Shown here piece by piece: positions 17,705 to 27,256 of a stretch of DNA of 64,000 nucleotides. The translations under genes and the position numbers were made by a program. This DNA comes from Ecytonucleospora hepatopenaei. Lineage: Eukaryota > Microsporidia > Enterocytozoonidae. A model generated the notes under the pieces. The model was given only the letters and a program-made list of their open reading frames with translations, was not told the DNA's origin and ran no database searches. The first letter of the stretch is position 1; each line of letters opens with the position of its first letter. The DNA lies in contig JAPMUG010000008.1 of assembly GCA_026692725.1 (NCBI GenBank), positions 106,299-170,298 on the forward strand. Direction: 5' to 3'.

Positions 17705-18322
17705 ATGTCAGATATTTCTACACATTATGGTGGTTCTATTTTAGCAATAAAAGGAAAAGACGCAGTGATGATAGTTAATGACAAGAGAATGGGAACAGGT
17801 CCTATAACTGTTGGATTGGAGAGAAGTAGTGTTCATAAAATAGGTAACAAAGCATATGTAGGATTTTCAGGATTTCTTCCCGATTCACAAGGAGTGTTAA
17901 GCAAACTTAAAAATTACGTAAATTTTTTTGAAGTAAACGAAGGTAGAGAAATAAATGTTGAGGAACTTAAAAATCTTTTGAGTTTTCTTTTATATGAGGA
18001 AAGAACTAGGTCACCGTATTACGTTGAATCTATTGTTGTTGGAATAGACATTACTGGATCCCCTCGTGCATTTAGCATGGATTGTTTGGGGTGTGTGTCG
18101 GAATATCATTTTGTGAGCACAGGAACTGCATCTAACAATCTGACTGGACTAGCTGAAACATTATACACAGAAAATATGAGCACAGATGATTTGTTTACCT
18201 GTGGAATGCAAGTTTTTTTGAATGCCGTCGACAGAGATGCATTAAGTGGTTGGGGTGCAGATTGTTATATAATCAAGAATGATCAAATTATCAAAAGAAC
18301 AGTAGAAGGAAGAAACGATTAA
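17705..18322 (+). CDS. PUP3: 20S proteasome subunit beta-3
   Basis: 205 residues from the ATG at 17705, the same length as yeast Pup3. MSDISTHYGGSILAIKGKDA is the beta-3 N-terminus, which begins directly at SI-x-x-YNGG without a catalytic Thr, so the subunit is non-catalytic. Further family blocks are VNDKRMG, VGFSGFLPDSQG, YYVESIVVGID and DALSGWGADCYII (SGWG near the C-terminus). Part of the two central rings of the 20S core. The upstream extension of the frame overlaps the end of the preceding membrane protein gene and is not used. Confidence 0.93.
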   Translation: MSDISTHYGGSILAIKGKDAVMIVNDKRMGTGPITVGLERSSVHKIGNKAYVGFSGFLPDSQGVLSKLKNYVNFFEVNEGREINVEELKNLLSFLLYEERTRSPYYVESIVVGIDITGSPRAFSMDCLGCVSEYHFVSTGTASNNLTGLAETLYTENMSTDDLFTCGMQVFLNAVDRDALSGWGADCYIIKNDQIIKRTVEGRND

Positions 18323-18405
18323 TTAAAATCCAGATAATTTTTATTTTTTAAATATTTGTGTAATTTTTTAAATTTTAAATTATTTTTTATTTTAACTAAT
18401 GTAAT

Positions 18406-19272
18406 TTATGTTTTAAAACAACAATTTAAAAGTTTTTTAAAGTCTTCTTTTCTTTCACACAATACAACAATGTTTTTTACAATATAAACTTGTTTTTCTG
18501 TTAAATTTCTCAATAAAAAATCACATTTTTTAATTTTTTCCCTTAAAATTTCTTTATTTTTAACATTTTCTAGCATTTTATATGATTCTACCAGTTTCTT
18601 GACATTAAAAAAGCAAGTATTTCTTATCTTTTCAAGCTCTTTAAATTTATTTTGTTGGTAATAAATATTCTCTTTAATAAAATAAATATAATTCTTGATT
18701 TTCTTGATATTTTCATCATTATTTGTAATGTAATTGCTAGAAACGGAAAGCAAATCCAAAAATTCATCATGTAAAGCATTATAAAATGTAAAATAACTAA
18801 GAATTGATACATGCACTTCATTAAAGGCATTATTAAAAAGTTCATTATATTTTGAATTATAAAGATCATTAGTTACTTCTCTAAAATTGTCGATAATAAT
18901 ATTAAGTGATGTTTTCTTTCTATAAAAATTTCTTTTTATTATATGAAAGCATAAAATTGATAAATTATTATACACCTTGTTTTTTAACAAAGATATTTCC
19001 TGTATTTTTTCATAAAACCCCATATTATAGTTATTAACAAGACTATTTACATTTTTACACATATTTTTTATTTCTGTTTTTTGGACTATTTGGTTGCATT
19101 CTTTTCTTAATGATGGAATATTTGTGATTATGCCTTCTGACATGCTTGATATATTTTCAGGCAAATCTTTGTTTGATATTTTTAACAACATGTCTTTCTC
19201 ACAACACATAATTATTTTTTCGATAAACATTACGAGTTTAAAAAAGCTCATGGATATAAAACTTAGTGGCAT
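18406..19272 (-). CDS. Hypothetical helical protein, 288 aa
   Basis: A mostly alpha-helical, Lys/Asn-rich product with probable coiled coils (ENIYYQQNKFKELEKIR; EILREKIKKCDFLLRNLTEK) and many Cys (including a CC pair near each end). No signal peptide or membrane helix is certain. The ATG at 19272 is the first possible; another Met lies six codons in. It is divergent with the P5A ATPase gene, only 56 bases apart. No family recognised. Confidence 0.6.
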   Translation of the reverse strand: MPLSFISMSFFKLVMFIEKIIMCCEKDMLLKISNKDLPENISSMSEGIITNIPSLRKECNQIVQKTEIKNMCKNVNSLVNNYNMGFYEKIQEISLLKNKVYNNLSILCFHIIKRNFYRKKTSLNIIIDNFREVTNDLYNSKYNELFNNAFNEVHVSILSYFTFYNALHDEFLDLLSVSSNYITNNDENIKKIKNYIYFIKENIYYQQNKFKELEKIRNTCFFNVKKLVESYKMLENVKNKEILREKIKKCDFLLRNLTEKQVYIVKNIVVLCERKEDFKKLLNCCFKT

Positions 19273-19313
19273 TTATATTTTTAAGCTTAATTATTTTTTA
19301 TAAACATTTTTAT

Positions 19314-19316
19314 CCC
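19314..19316 (+). promoter_or_regulatory. CCC motif before the P5A ATPase gene
   Basis: The spacer reads TTTTTATCCCTACTATTGTA before the ATG at 19329. The motif lies 12 bases upstream of that ATG and supports it over the longer GTG-started frame. Confidence 0.5.
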
Positions 19317-19328
19317 TACTATTGTATT

Positions 19329-22322
19329 ATGGAAACAATTAAAAAATTACAGTTTTTCAGGAAATCGGATGTATATGTACATTTATATCTCATACCTATG
19401 TATCTTTTGCCATTCTCAATGCGATTTTCTTTATGGTATGAATTTTCAATTTTAGGAATTTCAGTAAGTTTGCTGCTTTACTTATCAACATTTTGGTCAG
19501 TTAAAAGCCATGTTATTCAATGTTTTGGTAAAATTACACACGATGACGTAGTTAACAACAACGATAAGGCTTTTATACTTTTTGGTAGAAAAATATGCCA
19601 AGTGCAAAAAGAAAAAGATGTATTGTTTTTTATATTTGAAAACAAAAAGTTTTTAATACTTAACAAATGCACTATTGAACGTGTTTTTCCTTCTTGGGAA
19701 AGTTATACGATTGGAGAATTGAAAAATCAACGTTTTGTGCAAAAGCACAAAAGTAATTTTATGCCGAATGTATTGCATTTTCCAGCAAAAACATTTTTGA
19801 GTTTATACAAAGAACAGATCACAGCTCCTCTGTTTTGTTTTAGTATTTTTAGTTCAGTTTTAACTCTTTTTGATGATTATGTTTATAACAGTTTGTTAAG
19901 TATAGGAATTGGATTTGCAGTTGAAGCAATGATGACACTTACCCGTTTGGCTACTTTAAAAATGTTTCAAACTTACAAAATTGAAACTTCTGACATTTTA
20001 ATTGAAAAAGAAAGAGATCTTAAAAGATACACAAGTGATTCTTTGAAACCAGGCGACATTGTTGTTTTTAAAAACACAAGTGAATTTTCATTTATAAAGT
20101 TAAATGCAGATTTTTTGATTTTGAATGGGAATGCAGTTGTAAATGAGGCTATGCTTTCAGGAGAGTCCGTTCCTTTGTTAAAACAAGAGGTGGAAATCTC
20201 TAAAAAATTGTTTAGTTTTGAAAGATTTAAAAAACACATTTTATTTTCAGGAACAGAATTGCTAAAAATTGAAAAATGTGACAAATTAAGATTACTATGT
20301 TTAAGAACAGGATTTGATACAGAACAGGGACAGTTATTAAGCAAAATGATATACAATGATACTGTAGAATACGATAAGGAGGCTTTAAAATTTGTATTTA
20401 TTCTTACATGCATTTCCATTTTAGCATCTTTTTTGACCTTTTTTTACAGCAAAAAGAAAGGATATGATTTGTTTTTAGATATTTTAATTTTATTTACAAA
20501 TTCAATTCCTTTTGAGTTGCCGATGGAAATGGGAATGGCTCTTCAAATGGCAAGTAGATCTTTGTTCACCAAAAAAATATTTTGTTTGGAACCGCATAAA
20601 ATACAATTAGCTGGAAAATTAGATGTTTGTTGTTTTGATAAAACAGGTACTTTGACCGAAACAAACATTTCTTTAGAAAAGTTAGTAGTATATAATGAAA
20701 AAAGAAAAAATTACGACTCTTTTTCTGAATGCACAGATAATCATTTAGGTTTTTTGTTAAGCTCCTGTAATGATTTACAGGTAATCAACGATAAAATAGA
20801 GGGAGATCCTCTTGATAAGGCAGTGGAATGTTTTTTAAGAAAAACAAGTTTAAATAAAAATGTTGTAAAGGAAAAAGAATTTGCATTTCAGTCAGAAAAA
20901 AAGAAACAAAGTGTTTACGTCAAAAAAGAAAACCAGCTATTTTTTGTAACAAAAGGCGCACCTGAAGTAATTCAAAAGCAAATAGGAAATTTACCTAAAG
21001 AATATGACAATTACAAAAAATATGCAAATGATGGTTATAGAGTAATTTCACTGGCATATAAAAAAGTGACAGATATAAACGGAGATGATGTCGAAGACTT
21101 ACATTTTGTTTGTTTTTTGCTTTTTACCAGTTCACTAAAAGAATATGCAAAAGAAATGGTTTCAGAACTAAAAAATAGTAACCATAAGGTTGTTATGATA
21201 ACTGGTGATAATAAATATACAGCTAAATGTATTGCACAGAAACTTGAAATTATGAGTGATTTTTGCAACAATTTGGTGGAAGGGGATTTAATAAATAAAG
21301 CACTTGAAAATGACACGGTGGATGATTTTGTTGTTTTTGCCAGAGCAAATCCGGAGCAAAAAGAAAAAATAGTAAGATGGTTTAGAAAGCAGGGTAAAGT
21401 TACCATGATGGTTGGAGACGGAACAAATGATGTTGGTGCCCTTAAAGTTGCAGATGTAGGCATAGCTATGTTAGAAACAAGAGATGATTTGGTAAAAAAG
21501 CCAAAAACTATTCAAAATCAACCCCAGACTTTGAGTGATGTTTTGCAGCAATTTAAAGAAGACAGTGTAAAACCAGGTGATGCATCGGTAGCTGCTCCGT
21601 TTACTGTTAAGTCAAATTCTTTGAAAGCAATTTTAGAAATTGTTTTGCAGGGCAGAACAACAGCATGTACAACTGTTCAAATGTACAAAATACTTGCAAT
21701 TAATTCGCTAATTAGCGCATTTACCATGAGTTTTTTAGATTTGTTTGGCATAAAATTTAGTGAAAAGCAAATGTTAAGTCTCGGGATTTTAAACTCTGTG
21801 GCTTTTAATGCAATTAGCAGAGGAAAGACACTTAATAAGATTGCAAACAAAAGAATGTTAAGTAGCATTTTTAATTTTGGATTTATGGGAAGTGTTTTGT
21901 CACAAGGTATATTACATACAGGAATATTTGCTGTATTAATTTATTTATTAAGAAAAGAAGAAATGATAAAGAATTTTTTCTTAAGCAGCAAGCACTTGGA
22001 AAATATTAAGTTTGAAAAAAGCAAGGTAAATTCTACTGTTTATGCATTGGGAATGTGTCAAACAATTGCTACTTTTGCATTTAATTATATAGGAAGACCT
22101 TTTAGAGAAGATATATCAGAAAATGCCGTGCTTTTTGGTTCTTTAGTAGCAATGATGGCAATACCATTAAATATAATCTTAAACATCAACGTAGAATTAA
22201 ATGAATATTTGGAGTGTGTGGATTTGGAGGAATATAAAGGTGTGTTGGTAACATTATGTGCTATTCTTTTGACATCTACATGGATAATCGACAAATTTAC
22301 TAAAAATAAAATGTTAAGATAA
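19329..22322 (+). CDS. SPF1: P5A-type ATPase (Spf1/ATP13A1), ER
   Basis: 997 residues from the ATG at 19329. The P5A signature PFELPMEMGMALQMASRSLF comes shortly before CCFDKTGTLTE, whose phosphorylated Asp is residue 437 (PPELPMELS and EVCCFDKTGTLT in Spf1). VNEAMLSGESVP, MITGDN and MVGDGTNDVGALKVADVG complete the actuator, P and hinge motifs. P5A ATPases remove misinserted transmembrane helices from the ER membrane. Slightly shorter than yeast Spf1 (about 1,200 residues), mostly through a short N-terminus. It converges with the next gene, whose stop lies 11 bases away. Confidence 0.93.
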   Translation: METIKKLQFFRKSDVYVHLYLIPMYLLPFSMRFSLWYEFSILGISVSLLLYLSTFWSVKSHVIQCFGKITHDDVVNNNDKAFILFGRKICQVQKEKDVLFFIFENKKFLILNKCTIERVFPSWESYTIGELKNQRFVQKHKSNFMPNVLHFPAKTFLSLYKEQITAPLFCFSIFSSVLTLFDDYVYNSLLSIGIGFAVEAMMTLTRLATLKMFQTYKIETSDILIEKERDLKRYTSDSLKPGDIVVFKNTSEFSFIKLNADFLILNGNAVVNEAMLSGESVPLLKQEVEISKKLFSFERFKKHILFSGTELLKIEKCDKLRLLCLRTGFDTEQGQLLSKMIYNDTVEYDKEALKFVFILTCISILASFLTFFYSKKKGYDLFLDILILFTNSIPFELPMEMGMALQMASRSLFTKKIFCLEPHKIQLAGKLDVCCFDKTGTLTETNISLEKLVVYNEKRKNYDSFSECTDNHLGFLLSSCNDLQVINDKIEGDPLDKAVECFLRKTSLNKNVVKEKEFAFQSEKKKQSVYVKKENQLFFVTKGAPEVIQKQIGNLPKEYDNYKKYANDGYRVISLAYKKVTDINGDDVEDLHFVCFLLFTSSLKEYAKEMVSELKNSNHKVVMITGDNKYTAKCIAQKLEIMSDFCNNLVEGDLINKALENDTVDDFVVFARANPEQKEKIVRWFRKQGKVTMMVGDGTNDVGALKVADVGIAMLETRDDLVKKPKTIQNQPQTLSDVLQQFKEDSVKPGDASVAAPFTVKSNSLKAILEIVLQGRTTACTTVQMYKILAINSLISAFTMSFLDLFGIKFSEKQMLSLGILNSVAFNAISRGKTLNKIANKRMLSSIFNFGFMGSVLSQGILHTGIFAVLIYLLRKEEMIKNFFLSSKHLENIKFEKSKVNSTVYALGMCQTIATFAFNYIGRPFREDISENAVLFGSLVAMMAIPLNIILNINVELNEYLECVDLEEYKGVLVTLCAILLTSTWIIDKFTKNKMLR

Positions 22323-22333
22323 TTTATAAATAT

Positions 22334-23080
22334 TTATGCGGACATCACTTCTGAATCATTTATTGTTTTTTCTTGTGCAATTCTCCTCATTTCGTCATTA
22401 AATTTTGCAAATCTACTATGGTAAATTTTATTTTCCATGTGGTTTTTTATTAGCAAAATTAAGATTCCAATTGCAAAAAGAATAATTACCAATATCATAG
22501 AAACCTTACCCAATCCGCTCCATGGGAATATTGAAATTTTGTTATAGTTTTGTTCGTTATATATGGTATTTTGAAGACTTAATTTTTGTATTTCTGGATT
22601 TTTCTTGATAACATTGTTTGTGTTAAAATTTTCTATAGTAAAGTAAGGTGTTCTCATAATTTTAAATTTTTGAGTTGGGTATTTAACTTTAAACTCCATA
22701 AAAAAAGAGTCATATTGCATCATGTTATGGGCGTGTGTTAAATATTCATTTTGTTTTATAAAAAAGTTTAGTTTTTCTGACAAATTTTTAATTGTATAAG
22801 TTGTTTTGGTACCATCTTTTGAAATATCATCAAAAAATAAAAAATCAAATCTGAGCGTCTTTTTAAGCAATAATTCACTGTTGCTATAATTTGTGCTATA
22901 GCATGATAAAAAAACAATAGTTGGTGTATTGTTTAAATATTCTATTTTTGAAAAGGTGGTACAGATTTCAAGATCTCCTTCTAAATTTTTAGTGACAGTG
23001 GTTTCAGTAATTTCTTCGCCAAAAATATCATTGTTTTTTTCTATACAAAAATACATTAAGATGTAAATTAAAAAAATCAT
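22334..23080 (-). CDS. Type I membrane protein, 248 aa
   Basis: An N-terminal signal segment (MIFLIYILMYFCI), an extracellular part of about 180 residues with several N-glycosylation-like sites (e.g. NYSN), then a strong transmembrane helix (VSMILVIILFAIGILILLI) at about 197-215 and a short polar tail ending MSA. No family recognised. Head-to-tail with another gene of the same architecture about 300 bases away (23382-24098), although the sequences do not obviously align. Confidence 0.6.
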   Translation of the reverse strand: MIFLIYILMYFCIEKNNDIFGEEITETTVTKNLEGDLEICTTFSKIEYLNNTPTIVFLSCYSTNYSNSELLLKKTLRFDFLFFDDISKDGTKTTYTIKNLSEKLNFFIKQNEYLTHAHNMMQYDSFFMEFKVKYPTQKFKIMRTPYFTIENFNTNNVIKKNPEIQKLSLQNTIYNEQNYNKISIFPWSGLGKVSMILVIILFAIGILILLIKNHMENKIYHSRFAKFNDEMRRIAQEKTINDSEVMSA

Positions 23081-23124
23081 TAGAGCAGTAAATTTTGTAA
23101 TAATAGTATTGTTGTTATCCTGTT

Positions 23125-23238
23125 ATTTGTATTTGTATTTGTATTTGTATTTGTATTTGTATTTGTATTTGTATTTGTATTTGTATTTGTATTTGTATTT
23201 GTATTTGTATTTGTATTTGTATTTGTATTTGTATTTGT
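23125..23238. repeat. (ATTTGT)19 hexamer microsatellite
   Basis: Nineteen perfect copies of ATTTGT, followed by a decayed copy. It sits between two minus-strand membrane-protein genes, within roughly 240 bases of the ATG of one. All G is on the plus strand and all C on the minus strand. The Tyr-Leu repeat frame it creates on the plus strand is not a gene. Confidence 0.95.
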
Positions 23239-23381
23239 ATTTATATTTAGTAGTTATGTTATTAGAACTTATAATTATTATATATATTACTTAGAATTTA
23301 TAACTTTTTCTATATTTCTTAGAATTTTTAGTTAGTAGATATATTTAGGAGGGAAAAAGGGAATAGTAAAAATTACAAAAT

Positions 23382-24098
23382 TTAATTTAATATTTCAGAC
23401 AACTTAACGCATTTTTTACGTGTTCTTTTTTTCTTAACAACACCTTCTGCATGAGATAAAATGTATGAAAGTATGCCTAAAAGCACTCCTAAAACCAAAC
23501 ACACCCCTAGCACATAATACATAAAATGCGACATTTCAAATGTGTCTATGAAATTGTCCATGGATGTGTTATATTTTGTTTCCTTTCCAAATAATGCAAT
23601 GGTTACTTTTTTGTTAATTTTTGTTGCGAATGTTTTTAGAAACAGGTGATAATCGCGAGGTAAAATGTTATAAAACTGTCCATATTTATTTGTATATATT
23701 TTTTGGGTTACCAGTGAATGTTTTGTGCCTTCTAACGATGTAAAATTCATTTGGAAATAAAAATACGTCACATTCCGGGGAATATCACTTATGTTGATTC
23801 TTATGTCTTTAGCCATGTTCATGTGCGTTGTATTTTTAGAAAAATTTCTGACTTGAATATTTTCAAAAAACCATGTAAAAGTCTTTTCTCTATATGTATG
23901 TATAGTTACAAGATATATATTGATACCAACATTTTCCAATGCGTCCTTAAACGTATATTTAATAAAATACAAGGGGCCCTGTCTCTTTAAGGCTTCTTTT
24001 ACGATGTGTTTCTCATTTTTACAAAATTTATATTCTAGCACATTGTAATTATTTAAAACATAAGCAAATGCAATGTATATTTTTATAAAAAATAGCAT
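23382..24098 (-). CDS. Type I membrane protein with basic tail, 238 aa
   Basis: Signal peptide MLFFIKIYIAFAYVLN, an extracellular part with N-linked sites (NFSKNTT, NISD, NVTYF, NFTS), a transmembrane helix (FMYYVLGVCLVLGVLLGILS) near 190-209, and a cytosolic tail with KKKRTRKKC. The pattern is that of a small glycosylated surface protein. No family recognised. The ATG is preceded by TAAAAGGATAAAAG rather than a CCC motif. Confidence 0.6.
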   Translation of the reverse strand: MLFFIKIYIAFAYVLNNYNVLEYKFCKNEKHIVKEALKRQGPLYFIKYTFKDALENVGINIYLVTIHTYREKTFTWFFENIQVRNFSKNTTHMNMAKDIRINISDIPRNVTYFYFQMNFTSLEGTKHSLVTQKIYTNKYGQFYNILPRDYHLFLKTFATKINKKVTIALFGKETKYNTSMDNFIDTFEMSHFMYYVLGVCLVLGVLLGILSYILSHAEGVVKKKRTRKKCVKLSEILN

Positions 24099-24276
24099 AT
24101 TTAAAATCTTTTATCCTTTTTAAATTTTAAGGGATTTCATAAATTTAATTTTATGCATTGTAAAATAAAGAGTAAAAACAATATCAGCACTAAAAAAATG
24201 CACATATGTCAAGTTTCATTTCAAAATAGATCAATATTTAATTTTAGAAAAAACTAATTAATAATTTAATATTCTA

Positions 24277-26103
24277 TCATTCACTATCTTCTACAAATCT
24301 ATTGTATTTTACATCTTTTGCTGTATTTTCTTTAATTTCTGGGTGTTTCAAATCATTTTCTTGGGTATTTTCAGGTGATATAACTTTATACTCCTCTTGT
24401 TGATCTTTTTCAGCATTAAAACCATAAAAATCGTTTCCTTCATCAAGATTATAAGTTATCTTTCCTGATCTTTTGGAAACAAATGCTTTTTTAGACAAAA
24501 TTATTTCAGCAACATTTAATTTGTTTTGTGTCAAAAAATGAATAAAATGCTTAAAATATTCTTGAATCCATTCACACTCTTTATCCAACTTATCTGACAA
24601 AGGATGCCCTTTAAAAATAAGTTCATTAAATTTTAAAAGAATGCTCCTTAATATTATCAAATAGCTTGGTTTATAACTGTTTATACTTTCTGGTAAAAAA
24701 AGACACCTGAGTAAATCAAAAAGCCTTAAAACTTCTTCAATTTTCCCCTCATATTCTAAAGCCAAAAATACATGCTTTATAGGCAATTTGTTAGTGATGT
24801 CAAAAACATAGCTTATGTCATCAATATAATACGTGCATATATACACACTTAAGTTTCTTATTTTATCATTTAAATCAATGTTACCCAAAATATTTTTTAA
24901 AAAAACCGCACTTGTTGCTCCTGTTAACTTTAATTGTTTCTTATGGTACAACAGCAATGCTTCTAAGATAATTTTGTATTTTGCAGTTTTTATTTTTTTG
25001 ACTATGTTAGCCTGTTTTTTCTTACCAAATTCTGCATAAACGCTGTTTAAAAAGACCTCAATTTCTTCGGAAATGTAAGAAATAGGTTTATATGCCAGAA
25101 CATTATAAAAATCATTTACAAAACATTCTACCAATTCCCTAAAAATGCTATTAGTTAGTTCATTATAGACTTCTCTATGTATTTTTGTGTCTGATCTTTT
25201 TTCCCCTTCTTTTTTAAACTTAAACATGGTTAAATTTCTTAAAATCACCTCGTCTACTGGAAAATGTGGCCTTTGAATAACAAAAACAGCGTCTTTTTCA
25301 AAATTTTTATAAAAATCAGACGTATAATCAATTTTTAAATTATCTTCGCAACTTACTTCTAAATATTCATTGTTAAAATCCATATGGTTAAAAATTTCAT
25401 TATAAAGTACTGCAACTTCCTTGATATTTAATGCATTTATTAATTTAAAAAAACCTGTAGAATGCAGTATAAAAACAAAATTAGGATCGTATTTAAGAAT
25501 AAAATATACAATTTTCAAAAGATATCTGATAGTGTTTGTTTCATCTATCTGAATTTCAGAATACTTTTCATTGTAAACATGCTCATAAATATCACTGTCC
25601 TTTAAAAAATTTATGGCATCATCATGTGGTTTTTTAAGCAAAATGCTGTAAATTTCTACAAGAATTTTTTCAGAACACCAAAATGCAAATTTCTTACTTC
25701 TCATTTTCTCAGGAACAAATGCCTTACATTCTAAAATTATTAAAAGAATTTTGTAAGAGACCTTATATGTTTGTGGACAATTCATACAGCACAACAAAAT
25801 ATCATAGAAATCGTCTTTGTTGTGTACATTGCATAAAGATTCCAACAAACGTGGCATATGTTTTTGTTTTTCCATTTTATATTCTTCAATAACTGTAAAA
25901 TGCTCTGTTAGCAGCTCAAAAATAATGTTTAAATGTTCAAGTGCAGTTGTTTTTATTCTACCATTGCGAAAGATTAGAAATTTTGATTCACATAATTGTT
26001 CTATATATAGTTTAACTTGTTTTTCTTCTTTTCTAGTTTCTTCCTTGAGCATTTCATTTATTTTATTAGTTGAATTTTGTTCTTCATTTAGAGAAGTGCT
26101 CAT
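24277..26103 (-). CDS. Large helical protein, unknown, 608 aa
   Basis: Almost entirely alpha-helical by composition, with repeated Leu/Ile-rich amphipathic helices that could form ARM/HEAT-like repeats between about residues 60 and 530, and an acidic, Gln/Glu-rich disordered tail (QQEEYKVISPENTQENDLK). No catalytic motif, signal peptide or membrane helix seen. The coding strand reads TACCCCGAAAAATG, so the start is well supported by the CCC motif (26109-26112). Probably a conserved scaffold, but I cannot name it. Confidence 0.62.
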   Translation of the reverse strand: MSTSLNEEQNSTNKINEMLKEETRKEEKQVKLYIEQLCESKFLIFRNGRIKTTALEHLNIIFELLTEHFTVIEEYKMEKQKHMPRLLESLCNVHNKDDFYDILLCCMNCPQTYKVSYKILLIILECKAFVPEKMRSKKFAFWCSEKILVEIYSILLKKPHDDAINFLKDSDIYEHVYNEKYSEIQIDETNTIRYLLKIVYFILKYDPNFVFILHSTGFFKLINALNIKEVAVLYNEIFNHMDFNNEYLEVSCEDNLKIDYTSDFYKNFEKDAVFVIQRPHFPVDEVILRNLTMFKFKKEGEKRSDTKIHREVYNELTNSIFRELVECFVNDFYNVLAYKPISYISEEIEVFLNSVYAEFGKKKQANIVKKIKTAKYKIILEALLLYHKKQLKLTGATSAVFLKNILGNIDLNDKIRNLSVYICTYYIDDISYVFDITNKLPIKHVFLALEYEGKIEEVLRLFDLLRCLFLPESINSYKPSYLIILRSILLKFNELIFKGHPLSDKLDKECEWIQEYFKHFIHFLTQNKLNVAEIILSKKAFVSKRSGKITYNLDEGNDFYGFNAEKDQQEEYKVISPENTQENDLKHPEIKENTAKDVKYNRFVEDSE

Positions 26104-26176
26104 TTTTCGGGGTAAAATTATTTTTATTTAAAATTTAAACAGTAGAATTATCTTAAATAAACTTTATAAATACATT

Positions 26177-27094
26177 TTATACATTAAATTTTTTAAAAGC
26201 ACCAACAATTGCACTTAGCTGTATGGTTTCATTACATCCTATAGATAGTGCCATTTCAATATTACCAAGTTCATACATAATTTTAAATCTGTTTTTATGT
26301 CCTGACAGTAAAATTTTATTAAATAAAAAAGAAAGCAAATTTCCACATTCAATGTTTTTAGAAATGCAATAATCAAATAGTTGTTTAAAACTCACATCTT
26401 TGTCAATGGACATCTCAAAAATTTCTTGCATAATTTTTGTGTCACAAAGACCTAAAAATTCAGAAATGTTCTGCTCCGAAATAAATTCAAAACTATTTTG
26501 AATTCCCTGCAAATCAACAACCAACTTTCTTAAATCACCATCTGCATGATCAATCAATAATGAAATTCCTTTATCGTCTTTTATTTTTATGTTTTCTTTT
26601 TGCAAAATATTGTCAACAAAAGATTTTACATATTGAAGATCAAGAGGTTTAAAACGGAATTTAGCACATCTTGATTGAATCGGTTCTATTATTTTACGGG
26701 CGTAATTGCATATAAGGCAAAAACGGCAATTTGGAAAATCTTCCATAATTCTTCTAAGAGCACCTTGGGCATCTCTACTCATAGAATCTACTTCGTCTAA
26801 AATAACTAATCTGTGCTCTGTCGATGTTTCTGCAAAGTGCTTTATGACATGTCTGACAATATCAATGCCTCTTTCATCACTAGCATTTAGTTCAAGAACA
26901 TTAAAAGCCTTAATTTTTTTGTAAATAAGCGCTTTTATAGCGGTTGTTTTACCAGTCCCTGGTGGACCATAAAATAACATGTTAGGCAGGTCATTTATAT
27001 CAAAAGATTCCAAGCACCTTATGATTTGTTTGTTTCCTTTTACTTCTTTAAGAGTATTTGGTCTGTATTTTTCAGTAAATTTCAATTTATCCAT
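26177..27094 (-). CDS. Replication factor C small subunit
   Basis: 305 residues with RFC boxes: FTEKYRPNTLKEVKGN (box II), FYGPPGTGKTT (Walker A, about 41-51), LELNASDERGIDIVR (box IV), LVILDEVDSM (Walker B, with DEVD), and IQSRCAKFRF (SRC arginine finger, box VII). ICNYARKII fits the RFC2/RFC3 group, but the paralogue cannot be fixed by eye. Loads the PCNA clamp at primer ends. Length is that of a compact small subunit. The DEVD variant instead of DEAD is as in other RFC subunits. Confidence 0.9.
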   Translation of the reverse strand: MDKLKFTEKYRPNTLKEVKGNKQIIRCLESFDINDLPNMLFYGPPGTGKTTAIKALIYKKIKAFNVLELNASDERGIDIVRHVIKHFAETSTEHRLVILDEVDSMSRDAQGALRRIMEDFPNCRFCLICNYARKIIEPIQSRCAKFRFKPLDLQYVKSFVDNILQKENIKIKDDKGISLLIDHADGDLRKLVVDLQGIQNSFEFISEQNISEFLGLCDTKIMQEIFEMSIDKDVSFKQLFDYCISKNIECGNLLSFLFNKILLSGHKNRFKIMYELGNIEMALSIGCNETIQLSAIVGAFKKFNV

Positions 27095-27240
27095 GTCAAA
27101 AAAAGAGCAAGGACAAATTTTTAAGAAAAAAATTTTACATCAATTGTTTTTACAATTGAGTTTTTTCTTGTTGTATTAATTATCTGCATCGTTTTAAATT
27201 TTATAAAAAATGAAAATTTTAAATAAAAACAAAAGATTTC

Positions 27241-27251
27241 AAATTTTGCCC
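27241..27251 (+). promoter_or_regulatory. AAATTTTGCCC core promoter of the NTT gene
   Basis: AAATTTT at 27241-27247, CCC at 27249-27251, and the ATG at 27257. The textbook arrangement for microsporidian genes. Confidence 0.6.
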
Positions 27252-27256
27252 TACCA

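Noticed and set aside
23109..23294. Tyr-Leu repeat frame
   Set aside because: Product of the ATTTGT microsatellite, not a gene.
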